From contig NZ_BMWG01000030.1 of assembly GCF_014651115.1 (NCBI RefSeq), positions 16,788 through 80,787 on the forward strand: a DNA stretch of 64,000 bases, read 5' to 3'. Within the stretch, counting starts at the first letter, position 1. The number at the start of each line of letters is the position of its first letter. Position numbers and translations under genes: made by a program. The notes below the pieces were generated by a model that had not been told where the DNA came from, ran no database searches, and worked only from the letters and a program-made list of their open reading frames with translations. Source of the stretch: Streptomyces inusitatus (GTDB taxonomy: Bacteria > Actinomycetota > Actinomycetes > Streptomycetales > Streptomycetaceae). Positions 19,723 to 29,350 of the stretch are shown here, piece after piece.

Positions 19723-21288
19723 ATGACGACTGACAGCTCACGGTCCGTGCGCCGTCCGGCCGCCGCGTCCCTCGCGGCGGGCGGACGGCGTCGGCCTGCC
19801 CTCGTACTGCTGCTCCCGGCCACCGCGGCGGCGCTGCTGGCGCTGCTGCCGCTCGGGTATCTCGGCGTGCGCGCCATGGAGCACGGCTGGGGGTACGCCT
19901 GGGACCTGATCGCCGAGGCGCGGACCCTGGAGCTGCTCGGCCGCAGCCTGGGACTGACGGCGATCGTGGTCACCGCGTGCCTGGTGCTCGGGGTCTCCCT
20001 CGCCTGGCTGACGGTGCGCACCACCCTGCCCGGCCGGCGGATCTGGGCCGTGCTGGCCACCCTGCCGCTGGCGGTGCCCAGTTATGTCGCCGCCTTCACC
20101 TGGATCTCCGCCGCGCCCTCGCTGGCGGGGCTGCCCGGGGCGGCGATCACTCTCACCTTCGCCTGCTTCCCCTATGTGTTCCTGCCCGTGGCCGCCGCCC
20201 TGCGCGGCATCGACCCGGCGCAGGAGGAGGCGGCGCGCTCCCTGGGGAGCGGGGCGCTGCGCACCTTCTGGCGGGTGACCGTGCCGCAGCTGCGGCCCGC
20301 CGCGGCCGGCGGGGCGATCCTCGTCGCGCTCTACGTCCTCTCCGACTTCGGCTCGGTGTCGATCACCCGCTACGACACCTTCACCCGGGCGATCCACTCC
20401 TCGTACCAGGCCAGCTTCGACCGGACCCCGGCCGCCGTCCTCGGCTGTGTCCTGGTCGCCATGACCGTCCTCCTCGTGCTGGCGGAGAACCGCACCCGGG
20501 GCCGCGCCGGGCACTCCCGCACCGGCCGGGGCAGCGCCCGCCCGCCCGCCGATCTGCGGCTGGGCCGCTGGACGGCCCCCGCGCTCGCCTGGTGCGGCGC
20601 GGTCGCGGCGGCGGCCGTCGGCTTCCCGCTGGCGACCCTCGGCTACTGGCTGACCATCGGGAACTCCGCCGACTGGGACCTTGAACGGCTGTGGTCCGCG
20701 ACCCTCGCCACGGTCACCGTCGCCGCCGCCGGAGCCGCCGTGACCACGCTGCTGGCGCTGCCGGTCGGGGTGCTCTCGGCCCGCCACCGGGGCCGGTTCG
20801 CACGGCTGCTGGAGCAGTCCGTGTACGCGGGTCACGCCGTGCCCGGGATCACCGTGGGCCTCGCCCTGGTGTTCTTCTCGGTCCGCTACGCCTATCCGCT
20901 CTACCAGGAGACACCCCTCCTGATCGCCGCCTATGTGGTGCTGTTCCTGCCGGTCGCCGTCGCCTCGGCGCGCGCGGCCGTGCTCCAGTCCCCGCCGGTC
21001 CTGGAGGATGTCGCCCGCTCGCTCGGCCGCTCCCCGCTGCGGGTGCTGCGCGAGGTCACCGTGCCGCTCGCGGCCCCCGGCATCGGCGCGGGCGCGGCCC
21101 TCACCTTTGTGGTGATCATGAAGGAGCTCCCGGCGACGCTGCTGCTGCGGCCCACCGGCACCGACACCCTCGCGACCCGGCTGTGGACCGAGACCGGGGC
21201 GGGCGCGTTCGCCGGGGCCGCGCCGTACGCGGCCGGCATCGTCCTGCTCGCCGCCGTTCCCTCCTATCTGCTCGGAAGGCGCTCATGA
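19723..21288 (+). CDS. Ferric iron ABC transporter permease (FbpB type)
   Basis: 521 aa with about twelve hydrophobic helices in two homologous halves, each carrying the EAA loop: EEAARSLGSGALRTFWRVTVP near residue 170 and EDVARSLGRSPLRVLREVTVP near 428. This fused two-half form is normal for ferric iron importers. ATG at 19723 follows the binding-protein gene closely; its stop overlaps the ATPase ATG by four bases. Confidence 0.93.
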   Translation: MTTDSSRSVRRPAAASLAAGGRRRPALVLLLPATAAALLALLPLGYLGVRAMEHGWGYAWDLIAEARTLELLGRSLGLTAIVVTACLVLGVSLAWLTVRTTLPGRRIWAVLATLPLAVPSYVAAFTWISAAPSLAGLPGAAITLTFACFPYVFLPVAAALRGIDPAQEEAARSLGSGALRTFWRVTVPQLRPAAAGGAILVALYVLSDFGSVSITRYDTFTRAIHSSYQASFDRTPAAVLGCVLVAMTVLLVLAENRTRGRAGHSRTGRGSARPPADLRLGRWTAPALAWCGAVAAAAVGFPLATLGYWLTIGNSADWDLERLWSATLATVTVAAAGAAVTTLLALPVGVLSARHRGRFARLLEQSVYAGHAVPGITVGLALVFFSVRYAYPLYQETPLLIAAYVVLFLPVAVASARAAVLQSPPVLEDVARSLGRSPLRVLREVTVPLAAPGIGAGAALTFVVIMKELPATLLLRPTGTDTLATRLWTETGAGAFAGAAPYAAGIVLLAAVPSYLLGRRS

Positions 21289-22364
21289 CCTCGGGAAGCT
21301 CGGGACTGCGCGTCAGCGCGCTGACACATGCGTACGGGCGCGGGGACCGGGTCCTCGACGGCCTCGGCCTCACCGTCCCGGAAGGCGAACTCGCCGCCGT
21401 CCTCGGCCCGTCCGGCTGCGGGAAGACCACCCTGCTCCGGGTGGTCGCGGGGTTCCTGGTGCCCGACTCCGGCGAGGTCGTCGTCGGCGGGCGCGTGGTG
21501 AGCGGCCCCGGCGCGCAGGTGCCGCCGGAGCGGCGCGGGGTGGGGATCGTCGCCCAGGAGGGCGCGCTCTTCCCGCATCTGAGCGTGGCCCGCAATGTGG
21601 CCTTCGGGCTGCGGACGGCGGGCCGGGCCGAGCGCCGTGCCCGGACCGCCGAGATGCTGGAGCTGGTCGGCCTCGGGGAGTACGCCGACCGGATGCCGCA
21701 CGAGCTGTCCGGCGGCCAGCAGCAGCGCATAGCGCTCGCCCGCGCGCTGGCCCCGCGCCCCGCGCTGGTGCTGCTCGACGAGCCGTTCAACGCGCTGGAC
21801 AGCGCCCTGCGCGCGGGGCTGCGCTCGGACATCCGCGGTGCGCTGCGGGCCGCCGGGGCGACCGCGCTGCTGGTCACCCACGACCAGGAGGAGGCGCTGT
21901 CGGTCGCGGACCGGGTGGCCGTCATCCGCCGGGGCCGGGTCGTCCAGTCCGGCACCCCGCAGGAGCTGTACGCGCGCCCCGCCGACCCCTGGGTGGCCTC
22001 CTTCGTCGGCGAGGCGGTCCTGCTGCCCGCCGCCCTCGACGGCGGGCACGCGGCGACCGCGCTCGGCCGGGTGCCGCTGACCGCCCTGCCGGCCGGTCCG
22101 GCCGGCGGGTCCGCCACGGGCACCGTCGTGCTCCGGCCCGAGCAGCTGCGGCTCACCGCGCCGACGGAGGACGCCTCGGCGCGCGGCCGGGTGGCGGAGG
22201 TCCGCTACCACGGGCACGACGCCCTCGTCCTGGTCGAGCTGCCCGACGGCGGCCCGTCCGTCACCGTCCGCGCCCCGGGCTCCCTCACCGTCCGGCCCGG
22301 CGACGAGACCGGCGTACGCGTCGACGGGACCGCGGCCTTCCACCCCGGGCCGGCCGCTTCCTGA
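21285..22364 (+). CDS. Ferric iron ABC transporter ATPase (FbpC type)
   Basis: 359 aa. Walker A GPSGCGKTT near residue 46, signature LSGGQQQR near 142, Walker B LVLLDEPFNALD near 162, switch His in VTHDQEEALS, and a C-terminal TOBE-like regulatory domain. It powers the adjacent permease. Third gene of the importer operon with ATGA overlap; convergent with the TetR gene only seven bases away. Confidence 0.93.
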   Translation: MTSGSSGLRVSALTHAYGRGDRVLDGLGLTVPEGELAAVLGPSGCGKTTLLRVVAGFLVPDSGEVVVGGRVVSGPGAQVPPERRGVGIVAQEGALFPHLSVARNVAFGLRTAGRAERRARTAEMLELVGLGEYADRMPHELSGGQQQRIALARALAPRPALVLLDEPFNALDSALRAGLRSDIRGALRAAGATALLVTHDQEEALSVADRVAVIRRGRVVQSGTPQELYARPADPWVASFVGEAVLLPAALDGGHAATALGRVPLTALPAGPAGGSATGTVVLRPEQLRLTAPTEDASARGRVAEVRYHGHDALVLVELPDGGPSVTVRAPGSLTVRPGDETGVRVDGTAAFHPGPAAS

Positions 22365-22371
22365 GCCGCCG

Positions 22372-23190
22372 TCACCCGCCCTCCGGGGCGGTGCGGGCCG
22401 CCTCGATCCCGTCGAGCAGGACGTCGAGGCCGATGGTGAAGGCGTCGTCGAGCCGCCGCTCCCACGAGGCCCCCGCGGTCGCGTCCTCGCCCGCCAGCCG
22501 CACGGAGTACGGGAAGCGCTCTGCGAAGTCGGGCGCGACCCGCGCCAGCAGGGCGGCGCGCCCGGCCCACCACTCCTCGTCGGACACCCCGGTCGCGGTC
22601 GCCGCGAGCCGGGCGTCGGCGGCGGTGCGCGCGGAGCCCCGGACGAAGTCGAAGAGCGAGGCGACGACCGGCCGCAGGGTCCTGGGCGGCAGCCCGGCCC
22701 CGTACAGGATCCGCGCCAGCGACTCCAGCACGGCCTGCTCGTGGGGGCCGAGCACCGGGCGGGCGTAGGAGATCTGGAGCACCCAGGGGTGCCGCAGACA
22801 GAAGGCCCTCAGCCCGGTGGCCCACGAGGTCACCGCCGCCCGCCACTCCCCGCCCGGACCGCCCTGTCCCTGTTCCGGTTCCGGTTCCGGTTCCGGTTCC
22901 GGTGACAGCTCCGCGTGCGCCCGGTCGTACATCAGGTCGAGCAGCTCGGCCTTCCCCGGCACATAGGTGTAGAGCGCCATCGAGGTGCGCCCCAGCCGCT
23001 CGGCCACCGTGCGCATCGAGAGCCCCGCCAGGGTCTCGGCGTCGGCCACCGCGATCCCCGCCGCCACGACCGCGTCGAGACTCAGCGCGGGCCTGGGCCC
23101 CGGGGCCCTGCGCGGGGTCTCCTCCGCCTGTCCGGCCCACAGCAGGGTCATCGACACGGTCGCGTCGCCCTGTCCGGCGATGATCGTCAA
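22372..23190 (-). CDS. TetR/AcrR-family regulator with a Pro-Glu repeat
   Basis: 272 aa. The N-terminal helix-turn-helix spans about residues 35-80 (AGLSMRTVAERLGRTSMALYTYV), followed by a TetR C-terminal domain of the GntR-like tetracycline type. A (PE)5 run links the two, coded by five hexamer repeats. TTG at 23190 has AAGGAG six bases upstream. A perfect palindrome overlaps this ribosome site, suggesting autorepression and control of the divergent hydrolase. Confidence 0.88.
   Translation of the reverse strand: MTIIAGQGDATVSMTLLWAGQAEETPRRAPGPRPALSLDAVVAAGIAVADAETLAGLSMRTVAERLGRTSMALYTYVPGKAELLDLMYDRAHAELSPEPEPEPEPEQGQGGPGGEWRAAVTSWATGLRAFCLRHPWVLQISYARPVLGPHEQAVLESLARILYGAGLPPRTLRPVVASLFDFVRGSARTAADARLAATATGVSDEEWWAGRAALLARVAPDFAERFPYSVRLAGEDATAGASWERRLDDAFTIGLDVLLDGIEAARTAPEGG
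22872..22901. repeat. Five tandem GTTCCG hexamers inside the TetR gene
   Basis: Five uninterrupted copies code for the (PE)5 linker. Because the unit is six bases, slippage would change linker length without breaking the frame. Confidence 0.9.
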
Positions 23191-23198
23191 TCTGAACT

Positions 23199-23213
23199 CC
23201 TTATGTCATAAGG
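23199..23213. promoter_or_regulatory. Palindromic operator for the TetR regulator
   Basis: CCTTATGTCATAAGG is a perfect 7-1-7 palindrome in the 77-bp gap between the TetR gene and the divergent hydrolase. It covers the TetR ribosome site, a common autoregulatory position. Confidence 0.75.
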
Positions 23214-23267
23214 TATTGTCTCCACTCATCACTTTACCGCCTAAGGAATTGACGGGAAGAGAGATCC

Positions 23268-24125
23268 ATGACCGAAGTGGGACTGAGCGACGGCAGCGTC
23301 ATCGAGGCGACGGTCCAGGGCTCCGGGCCGGGGAAACCCACCCTGCTGCTCCCGGTGGACCCCCGGCCCGCCGAGGGCCCGCGCGCCGAGGAGCTGCGGA
23401 AGTGGGGGACCGACCCCGCGCTGGGCCGCTCCCTGATGGACGGTCTCGGCGACGCGTTCCGGGTGGTCGCCTTCGACTACGAGGGCCATCTCATGAACAC
23501 GCCCCGGCCGGGGACGCTGACCCCCGACGGCGTCGCCGCCGATCTGCTGGCGGTCGCCGACGCCGTGGGGGCCGACCGGTTCGCCTACTACGGCTACTCC
23601 TGGCTGGCCCTGAGCGGGCTTCAGCTGGCGATCCGCACCGACCGGCTCTCGGCGCTCGTCATGGGCGGCTTCCCGCCCCTCGGCGGCCCCTACGCCGAGA
23701 TGCTCCGCGTCACCACGGCCGCCCACGCGATGGCGGGAGCGGCCCCGAGCACCCCGGAGCCGCTGGAGACGAGCGCCGGGGAGTACGACTGGTCGACCGT
23801 GGAAATCTCCCTGTCCACGGCGCAGACCGGCCAGTTCGTCACCTTCTACGAGGCCCTGCGCGGCTTCGACGACCGGGCCGCGCAGACCCGGATCGGCTGC
23901 CCCCGCCTCTGTGTGGTGGGCTCCGCCGACGAGATCGTCTACGGGGAGCGCTGGGGCGGTGTGACCGTGAGCATGGCGGGCCCGGTCGTCGACGGGCGCG
24001 CCGGGCTGACCGCCGCGGGCTGGGACGTGGCCGTGCTCGACGGGCTCGACCACACCGGGGCCATGCAGCCCGCGAACGTACTCCCGGTGCTGCGGCCCTG
24101 GCTGACGGACCGGCTGCTCCCCTGA
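23268..24125 (+). CDS. Alpha/beta-fold hydrolase
   Basis: 285 aa. Nucleophile elbow YYGYSWLAL (Ser near residue 107), oxyanion region near the start, and LDHTGAM at the C-terminus supplying the catalytic His. The substrate is unknown. ATG at 23268 follows GGAAGAGAG. Divergent from a TetR gene with a palindrome between, so probably the TetR target. Confidence 0.87.
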   Translation: MTEVGLSDGSVIEATVQGSGPGKPTLLLPVDPRPAEGPRAEELRKWGTDPALGRSLMDGLGDAFRVVAFDYEGHLMNTPRPGTLTPDGVAADLLAVADAVGADRFAYYGYSWLALSGLQLAIRTDRLSALVMGGFPPLGGPYAEMLRVTTAAHAMAGAAPSTPEPLETSAGEYDWSTVEISLSTAQTGQFVTFYEALRGFDDRAAQTRIGCPRLCVVGSADEIVYGERWGGVTVSMAGPVVDGRAGLTAAGWDVAVLDGLDHTGAMQPANVLPVLRPWLTDRLLP

Positions 24126-24138
24126 GCCGGGCGGCCGG

Positions 24139-24792
24139 TCAGACCCGGGCGATCACCGCGTACCGCTCGTCGGTCACCGGACGGCCCCACAGCAGGGCGT
24201 TGTCGCTCAGCGGCTCGATCCGGACGTCGGCGACCAGCGGGCGCACGGCGGCGGCCAGCTCCCCGGAGCCGACGCCCCCGCGCCAGGGCAGCGCCCCGGC
24301 GCCCGCCGCGTAGGGCGATCCACCGCTCCCGGCCTCGCCCCAGCGGCCCTCGATCAGCACCAGGGTGCCGCCCGGTCCGAGCCGGCCGACCCAGTCGCGC
24401 AGCGCGGCCGACGGATCGGGCAGCGTCCACATCAGATGGCGGCAGAGCACCACGCCGAACCGCTCCTCGCCGGTGGGCGGCGCGGCGGCGTCGCCCACCA
24501 GGAAGCGGCCCGTCAACCCGCCCGCCAGCAGCTTGAGCCGGGCCCGCTCGACCATCCGGGGCGACAGATCCACCCCCGTCACCCGGTGTCCGACCTCGGC
24601 GAGCAGCCGGGAGAGCGAGCCCGTGCCACACCCCACGTCCAGCACGTCCGCCGGGCCCGGCGGCAGCCAGCCGTCCAGCAGCCGGGCCCACTCCGCGCGG
24701 GTCTCCGCGTCGCGCAGACCGTGGTCGGGCTCGTCGTCGAAGCCGGGGGCGGCGGCGTCCCAATAGGCGGCGATGGCCGTGGTGTTCGTCAT
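24139..24792 (-). CDS. Class I SAM-dependent methyltransferase
   Basis: 217 aa. Motif I LDVGCGTGSLSRLLA near residue 50, then VTGVDLSPRMVERARLKL and the post-motif LGPGGTLVLIEGRW. ATG at 24792 is the best start; upstream frame to 24897 enters the next gene. Substrate unknown. Convergent with the hydrolase and next to a second methyltransferase with which it shares little sequence. Confidence 0.87.
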   Translation of the reverse strand: MTNTTAIAAYWDAAAPGFDDEPDHGLRDAETRAEWARLLDGWLPPGPADVLDVGCGTGSLSRLLAEVGHRVTGVDLSPRMVERARLKLLAGGLTGRFLVGDAAAPPTGEERFGVVLCRHLMWTLPDPSAALRDWVGRLGPGGTLVLIEGRWGEAGSGGSPYAAGAGALPWRGGVGSGELAAAVRPLVADVRIEPLSDNALLWGRPVTDERYAVIARV

Positions 24793-24859
24793 ACCCCCGA
24801 TCTTGCCAGCCCCCACCGACAACCCCCCGGACACCGGGCGCTCCCCCGCCCCGTACGGC

Positions 24860-25606
24860 TCACGGCGAGCCGGCGGGCTTCTCCCAGACCGAGACATGCC
24901 GGGGGCTCTCGCTCGTGAAGGGCTCCCGCGTCCACCCCTCCCACCGCTCGCGCAGCCGCAGCCCCGCCAACCGCGCCATCAGATCGAGTTCCGACGGCCA
25001 CACATACCGGAAGGGAATCGTTCTGTACTCGCCGCGCCCGTCGACGACCTCGATGTAGTTCGAACTCGTCGCCTGCGTCGCGACGTCGTAGAGGTCAAAG
25101 GCCCAGCGCGTCGGGCTCACGTGGTACGGCACGACATTCTGCCCGGGCGGGAGCCTCCGCAGTTCGGGGGTCATGACCTCGACGACGAAGCACCCGCCCG
25201 GCTCCAGATGGGCGGCGGCGTTGCGGAAGCACGCCACCTGCTCCTCCTGCGTCGTCAGATTCATGATCGTGTTGAAGACCAGATAAGCGACCGAGAACGT
25301 CCCGTCCACCCTCGTCCTCGCGAAATCCCCGATCGTGACGCCGATCGCGTCACCCCCCGGCTTCTCCCTGAGCCGCGCGGCCATCGCCCGCGACAGATCG
25401 ATGCCCTGGACCTCGACCCCGCGCCGCGCGAGCGGCAACGCGATCCGCCCCGTCCCGATCCCCAGCTCCAGGGCCCGGCCGCCCCCGGCGAGATCCGCCA
25501 GGAAACCGGCCGTCGTGTCGACGACGTCCGGGGCGAACATGTCTGACTCCGTCCGGTCGTAGGTCGCCGCGACACTCTCTCCGAAGTACCCGTCGTCACC
25601 GTCCAT
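24860..25606 (-). CDS. Class I SAM-dependent methyltransferase
   Basis: 248 aa. Begins MDGDDGYFGESVAATYD, a start seen in many actinobacterial small-molecule methyltransferases; motif I LELGIGTGRIALPLA is near residue 46 and VQGIDLSRAM follows. Substrate not apparent. It lies just after the RiPP region's last transporter gene in the same direction, but a 98-bp gap with a GC-rich hairpin suggests it is separate. Confidence 0.87.
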   Translation of the reverse strand: MDGDDGYFGESVAATYDRTESDMFAPDVVDTTAGFLADLAGGGRALELGIGTGRIALPLARRGVEVQGIDLSRAMAARLREKPGGDAIGVTIGDFARTRVDGTFSVAYLVFNTIMNLTTQEEQVACFRNAAAHLEPGGCFVVEVMTPELRRLPPGQNVVPYHVSPTRWAFDLYDVATQATSSNYIEVVDGRGEYRTIPFRYVWPSELDLMARLAGLRLRERWEGWTREPFTSESPRHVSVWEKPAGSP

Positions 25607-25704
25607 GGCCCGAACCGTACGGCGGGGGCCTTCCCCGGCGCGTACGAATTTTTCCGGCCGTCGGGGCTGAGAACCCCTCTCCGGGGCGGGGCGGGCCGCG
25701 GGCC

Positions 25705-27459
25705 CTACTCCTCCGTCGAGCGCGAGAGCACCCGGGTGAAGGGTCCCGGGGCCGAGGAGAGTTCGGCCCAGGAGCCCTCCTGGGCGATGCGGCCCGATTC
25801 CAGGACCGCGATGCGGTCGGCGCGGCGGACGGTGGCGGCGCGGTGGGCGATCACGATTTTGGTGCAGGGGGGAAGCCCGGCGGCCACCTCCGCCTCGCCG
25901 ACTCCGTCCAGCTTCGCGGTGGTCTCGTCGAGGATGAGCACTCTCGGCTCGGTCAGCAGCGCGCGGGCGAGCGCGACTCTGGCGCGCTGGCCGCCCGAGA
26001 GGGTGGCGCCCCGCTCGCCGACCGCCGTTTCGTAGCCCTCGGGCAGGGTGGAGGCGATCGCGTCGACCCCGGTCGCCGCCGCGACCCGGTGGAGCAGCGC
26101 GTCGTCGGCCCCGGGCGCGGCGAGCCGCAGATTGTCGGCCAGTGTCCCGTGGAAGAGGGGGGTGTCCTGCCCGACGACGGCGACGGCGGCCCGCAGCTCG
26201 CGTTCGGAGATCTCGCGCAGATCGATGTGCTCGCCGTTCTCCGCGACGAGTTCGACGCTCCCGCCGACCGGGTCCCAGAACCGGGCGAGAAGGTGCGCGC
26301 AGGTCGACTTGCCGGACCCGGAGGCTCCGACCAGGGCGACCGTGCGCCCCGCCGGGACACAGAGGTCGAGACCGTCGAGCACCGGGGCCCCGCCGTAGTC
26401 GAAGCGGACGCCCCGCAGCCGCACCCCGAGCGGCCCCGGCGGCAGGGCTCTGGGCAGCGCGGGCTCCGGCGCGCCCGCCGGGGCCCCGGCCGCCGCGCCG
26501 ACCCGGGCCGCCGCCGCGCGCAGTCCGGCGGCCTGGGCCAGGGCCGCCGCCGCGTCGGCGACCGGCGCGAGCACTCCGAGCGCGAGCGCCATCGCGGCGG
26601 GGGCCCAGGCCCCGGGGAGGTGCCGCCCGGCGACGAGAACGACCCCCACCACGGCCGCGACCACCAGCAGATCACGGAGCGCCGCCGCGTCCGCCTCCCG
26701 GGACTGCTCGGCCCGCTGGGCCTCCCCGAGCGAGCGGCCGAGCCCCCGCAGCCGGCCCCGCCGCTCCTCCAGCGCCCCGAAGGCCAGCAGTTCGCGGAGC
26801 CCGTCCACGCTCTCCACCGCCTCGGCGGAGAGCGCGGCCGCCGCCTCCCGGGTGCGGGCCCCGCGCTCCGCGCGCCCGCGCCCCTCCAGCAGCGGCGCGA
26901 GCGCCAGCAGCGCGGCGACCGGCAGCACGGCGGCGAGCAGCCGGGGTTCGACGGCCGCCAGTACGAGGGTGCCGCCCCCGAACACCGCTCCCGTCGCCAG
27001 CAGTTGCGCCACGGCGTGGGCGTAGAAGAACTCCAGCGCCTCCACGTCCCCCATCGCCGCCGACGCGAGGTCGCCGCTGCGCCGGCCGCCGATCCGCGCG
27101 GGCGCGCTGCGCGCCAGCCCGTCGAAGACCCGGACCCTCAGCTCGGCGAGGACACGGTAGGCGAGATCGTGCGAGAGGTCCATCTCCCACCAAGTGGCGA
27201 AGGCGCGGACCAGCACCAGCCCGACGAGGGCGGCGAGCGCCCCGGGGCCCGGCGGGGCGGCTTCCAGGACGGCGGTCCCCACCGTGTGCGCGGCCAGGGT
27301 GACCAGGGCGACCAGGGCCGACTGTCCGAGGAGGGCGGCGCACACTGTACGGGCGGTCATGCCCCGGTGCGCGCCGAGTACGGGGAGCAGGGCGCGCAGC
27401 GCGCCGCGCGGGTACGGGTCGCTCCCGGCCGGAGGCTGTTCGGCGGTCGTCGTGTTCAC
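25705..27459 (-). CDS. ABC half-transporter (membrane domain plus ATPase), second of a pair
   Basis: 584 aa: N-terminal six-helix ABC membrane domain (about residues 30-310) and C-terminal ATPase with Walker A GASGSGKST, signature LSGGQRAR, Walker B LILDETTAKLD and switch His in VIAHRA. A half-size protein must dimerise; the ATGA overlap with the upstream half-transporter gene implies a heterodimer. Family members include CydCD, peptide exporters and siderophore importers such as IrtAB and YbtPQ. Position at the end of the TOMM operon suggests handling of the modified peptide. No peptidase C39 domain. Confidence 0.88.
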   Translation of the reverse strand: MNTTTAEQPPAGSDPYPRGALRALLPVLGAHRGMTARTVCAALLGQSALVALVTLAAHTVGTAVLEAAPPGPGALAALVGLVLVRAFATWWEMDLSHDLAYRVLAELRVRVFDGLARSAPARIGGRRSGDLASAAMGDVEALEFFYAHAVAQLLATGAVFGGGTLVLAAVEPRLLAAVLPVAALLALAPLLEGRGRAERGARTREAAAALSAEAVESVDGLRELLAFGALEERRGRLRGLGRSLGEAQRAEQSREADAAALRDLLVVAAVVGVVLVAGRHLPGAWAPAAMALALGVLAPVADAAAALAQAAGLRAAAARVGAAAGAPAGAPEPALPRALPPGPLGVRLRGVRFDYGGAPVLDGLDLCVPAGRTVALVGASGSGKSTCAHLLARFWDPVGGSVELVAENGEHIDLREISERELRAAVAVVGQDTPLFHGTLADNLRLAAPGADDALLHRVAAATGVDAIASTLPEGYETAVGERGATLSGGQRARVALARALLTEPRVLILDETTAKLDGVGEAEVAAGLPPCTKIVIAHRAATVRRADRIAVLESGRIAQEGSWAELSSAPGPFTRVLSRSTEE

Positions 27460-29180
27460 GCGGCCCGCACCGCCTCGGCGAGCCGGGCGTAGACGCCGTC
27501 GCGCGCGAGGAGGGCGGCGTGGTCGCCGACCGACTCGACGCGTCCGCCGTCGAGGACCACGATCCGGTCGGCGTGGCGCACGGCGGCGAGCCGGTGGGCG
27601 ACGACCAGACAGGTGCGGCCCCGGGCCGCCCGTACCAGCTCGTCGACGATGCCGGCCTCCCGTCGTTCGTCGACCGCGCTGGTCGCCTCGTCGAGCACCA
27701 GGACGGGCGCGTCGGCGAGCAGCGCGCGGGCCAGGGCGAGGCGTTGGCGCTGGCCGCCGGAGAGGGCGGAGCCGCGTTCGCCGACGACGGTGTCGTACCC
27801 CTGGGGCATGGTGAGGATCTCCTCGTGGACGCCCGCCGCGCGGGCCGCCTCACGCAGTTCGGCGTCGCTCGCGCCGGGGCGGCCGAGCCGGAGGTTGGCG
27901 GCGACGGAGTCGTGGAAGAGGTAGGTGTCCTGGGAGACGACCGCGATCCGGCGGCGCAGTTCGCCGAGGGGGTACGCGGTGGTCTCGGCCGCGCCGAGCG
28001 TGATCCGTCCGCTGTCGGGGTCGGCGTGCCGCAGCAGCAGTCCGAGGAGGGTCGACTTGCCCGCGCCGGAGGGGCCGACGATCGCCGTCGTCCGTCCGGC
28101 GGGGGCGGTGAAGGAGACCTCGGCGAGCGCGGGCCGGGTGCCGCCGGGGTGGGTGAAGCCCACGTTCTCGAAGCGGACTTCGGGCGCTCCGTCCGCCCAC
28201 CGCGCTTCGACGCTCCCTTCGTCGGGGACGGCGTCGGGCGCGGTGCGCAGCGCGGCGATGCCGTCGGCGGCGGAGACGCCGAGATAGCCGGAGTGCCAGG
28301 CGCGGGAGAGGTCCCGTACCGGCCGGAAGCACTCGGAGGCGAGCAGGAGCAGGAGGTAGGTGCCGGTCGCGGCGGTCTCCCCGGAGGCGGCGGAGGCGCA
28401 GGCGAGGAGGACGGCGGCGAGGGTGCCGCCCTGGACGGCGAGATCGGTGATGCCGGTGTCGACGAGGGAGACGCGGAGCTTGGCGACGGTGGCCCGGTGC
28501 AGCTCGGCCGAGTGCGCGTCCAGCCGCGCCCTGACCCGTCCCACCGCGCCGGCGGCGCGCAGGTCGGGCATGCCCTGGAGGGCCTCCAGATAGTCGGCGG
28601 AGAGCGCCTCGTACGCCCCCCAGTGCTGTCGTCCGCGCCGTGCGAGCAGCCGGTCCCACCAGCGGGGCGCGAAGAGCGCGAGGACCAGCGCCGGGGCGAG
28701 GGCGGCGGCGGCCCGCGGTTCGACGAGGGCCACCGCGATCAGCGGCGGGAGCGGCAGGACACAGGTGACGAGGGCCTGCGGGAGGTAGCGCGACACATAG
28801 GCGTCCACTCCCTCCACCCCGTCGACGAGCGTCGCCCTGACCGCCCCCGCCCGCTCGCCCGCCCGGTTCCGGGGCCCCCCGCGCCCCAGCCGCAGCAGCA
28901 GTTCGTCACGGAGCCCGGTGCGCACCGCCGCGCCCGCGTCGACGGCGACCGCGCGCTGCCATCTCGCCAGCGCCGCCCGCAGCAGCACGGCGGCGAGCAC
29001 ACCCGCGAGGAGCCCGGGGAGCGCGCCCGCCTCGCCCCGGGCGATGCCCGCGAGGGCGAGGGCGAGCAGGACGGCCTGGACGAGATGGGTGACGGCGACC
29101 GCGCCGAGGAGCGCGGTCGCCCGGAGCAGGGGGCGGCGGGCGGTGCGGGCGGCGCGCAGCAGCTCCGGGTGGAGCATCAT
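27456..29180 (-). CDS. ABC half-transporter (membrane domain plus ATPase), first of a pair
   Basis: 574 aa. Membrane domain at about residues 20-300, then an ATPase with Walker A GPSGAGKST, signature LSGGQRQR, Walker B VLVLDEATSAVD and VVAHR. The N-terminus resembles CydD-type half-transporters, but no cytochrome bd genes are nearby. ATG at 29180 has AGGAG ten bases upstream. Pairs with the overlapping downstream gene. Separated from the dehydrogenase gene by 170 bp, so it may have its own promoter. Confidence 0.88.
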   Translation of the reverse strand: MMLHPELLRAARTARRPLLRATALLGAVAVTHLVQAVLLALALAGIARGEAGALPGLLAGVLAAVLLRAALARWQRAVAVDAGAAVRTGLRDELLLRLGRGGPRNRAGERAGAVRATLVDGVEGVDAYVSRYLPQALVTCVLPLPPLIAVALVEPRAAAALAPALVLALFAPRWWDRLLARRGRQHWGAYEALSADYLEALQGMPDLRAAGAVGRVRARLDAHSAELHRATVAKLRVSLVDTGITDLAVQGGTLAAVLLACASAASGETAATGTYLLLLLASECFRPVRDLSRAWHSGYLGVSAADGIAALRTAPDAVPDEGSVEARWADGAPEVRFENVGFTHPGGTRPALAEVSFTAPAGRTTAIVGPSGAGKSTLLGLLLRHADPDSGRITLGAAETTAYPLGELRRRIAVVSQDTYLFHDSVAANLRLGRPGASDAELREAARAAGVHEEILTMPQGYDTVVGERGSALSGGQRQRLALARALLADAPVLVLDEATSAVDERREAGIVDELVRAARGRTCLVVAHRLAAVRHADRIVVLDGGRVESVGDHAALLARDGVYARLAEAVRAA

Positions 29181-29350
29181 GGGGTCTCTTCTCCTGTGGT
29201 GGTGCGGCTGTGCGGATCGGCGCGCGGCGGGCCGGGGGCCGTGGGCCGGGCGGGGGTTTCGCGGGGCGTCCGAGGGAGTGGTGTCGTCACAGTGGCTCCG
29301 TCCGCCCGTGGGTGGAGGTCCACCCGGGCCGCGAGGCCCAGGGGGAGGGT

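Noticed and set aside
25705..29180. CydDC cytochrome-bd assembly transporter
   Set aside because: Sequence resembles that superfamily, but there are no cydAB genes and the setting is a RiPP/metal operon; left as an open alternative rather than the call.
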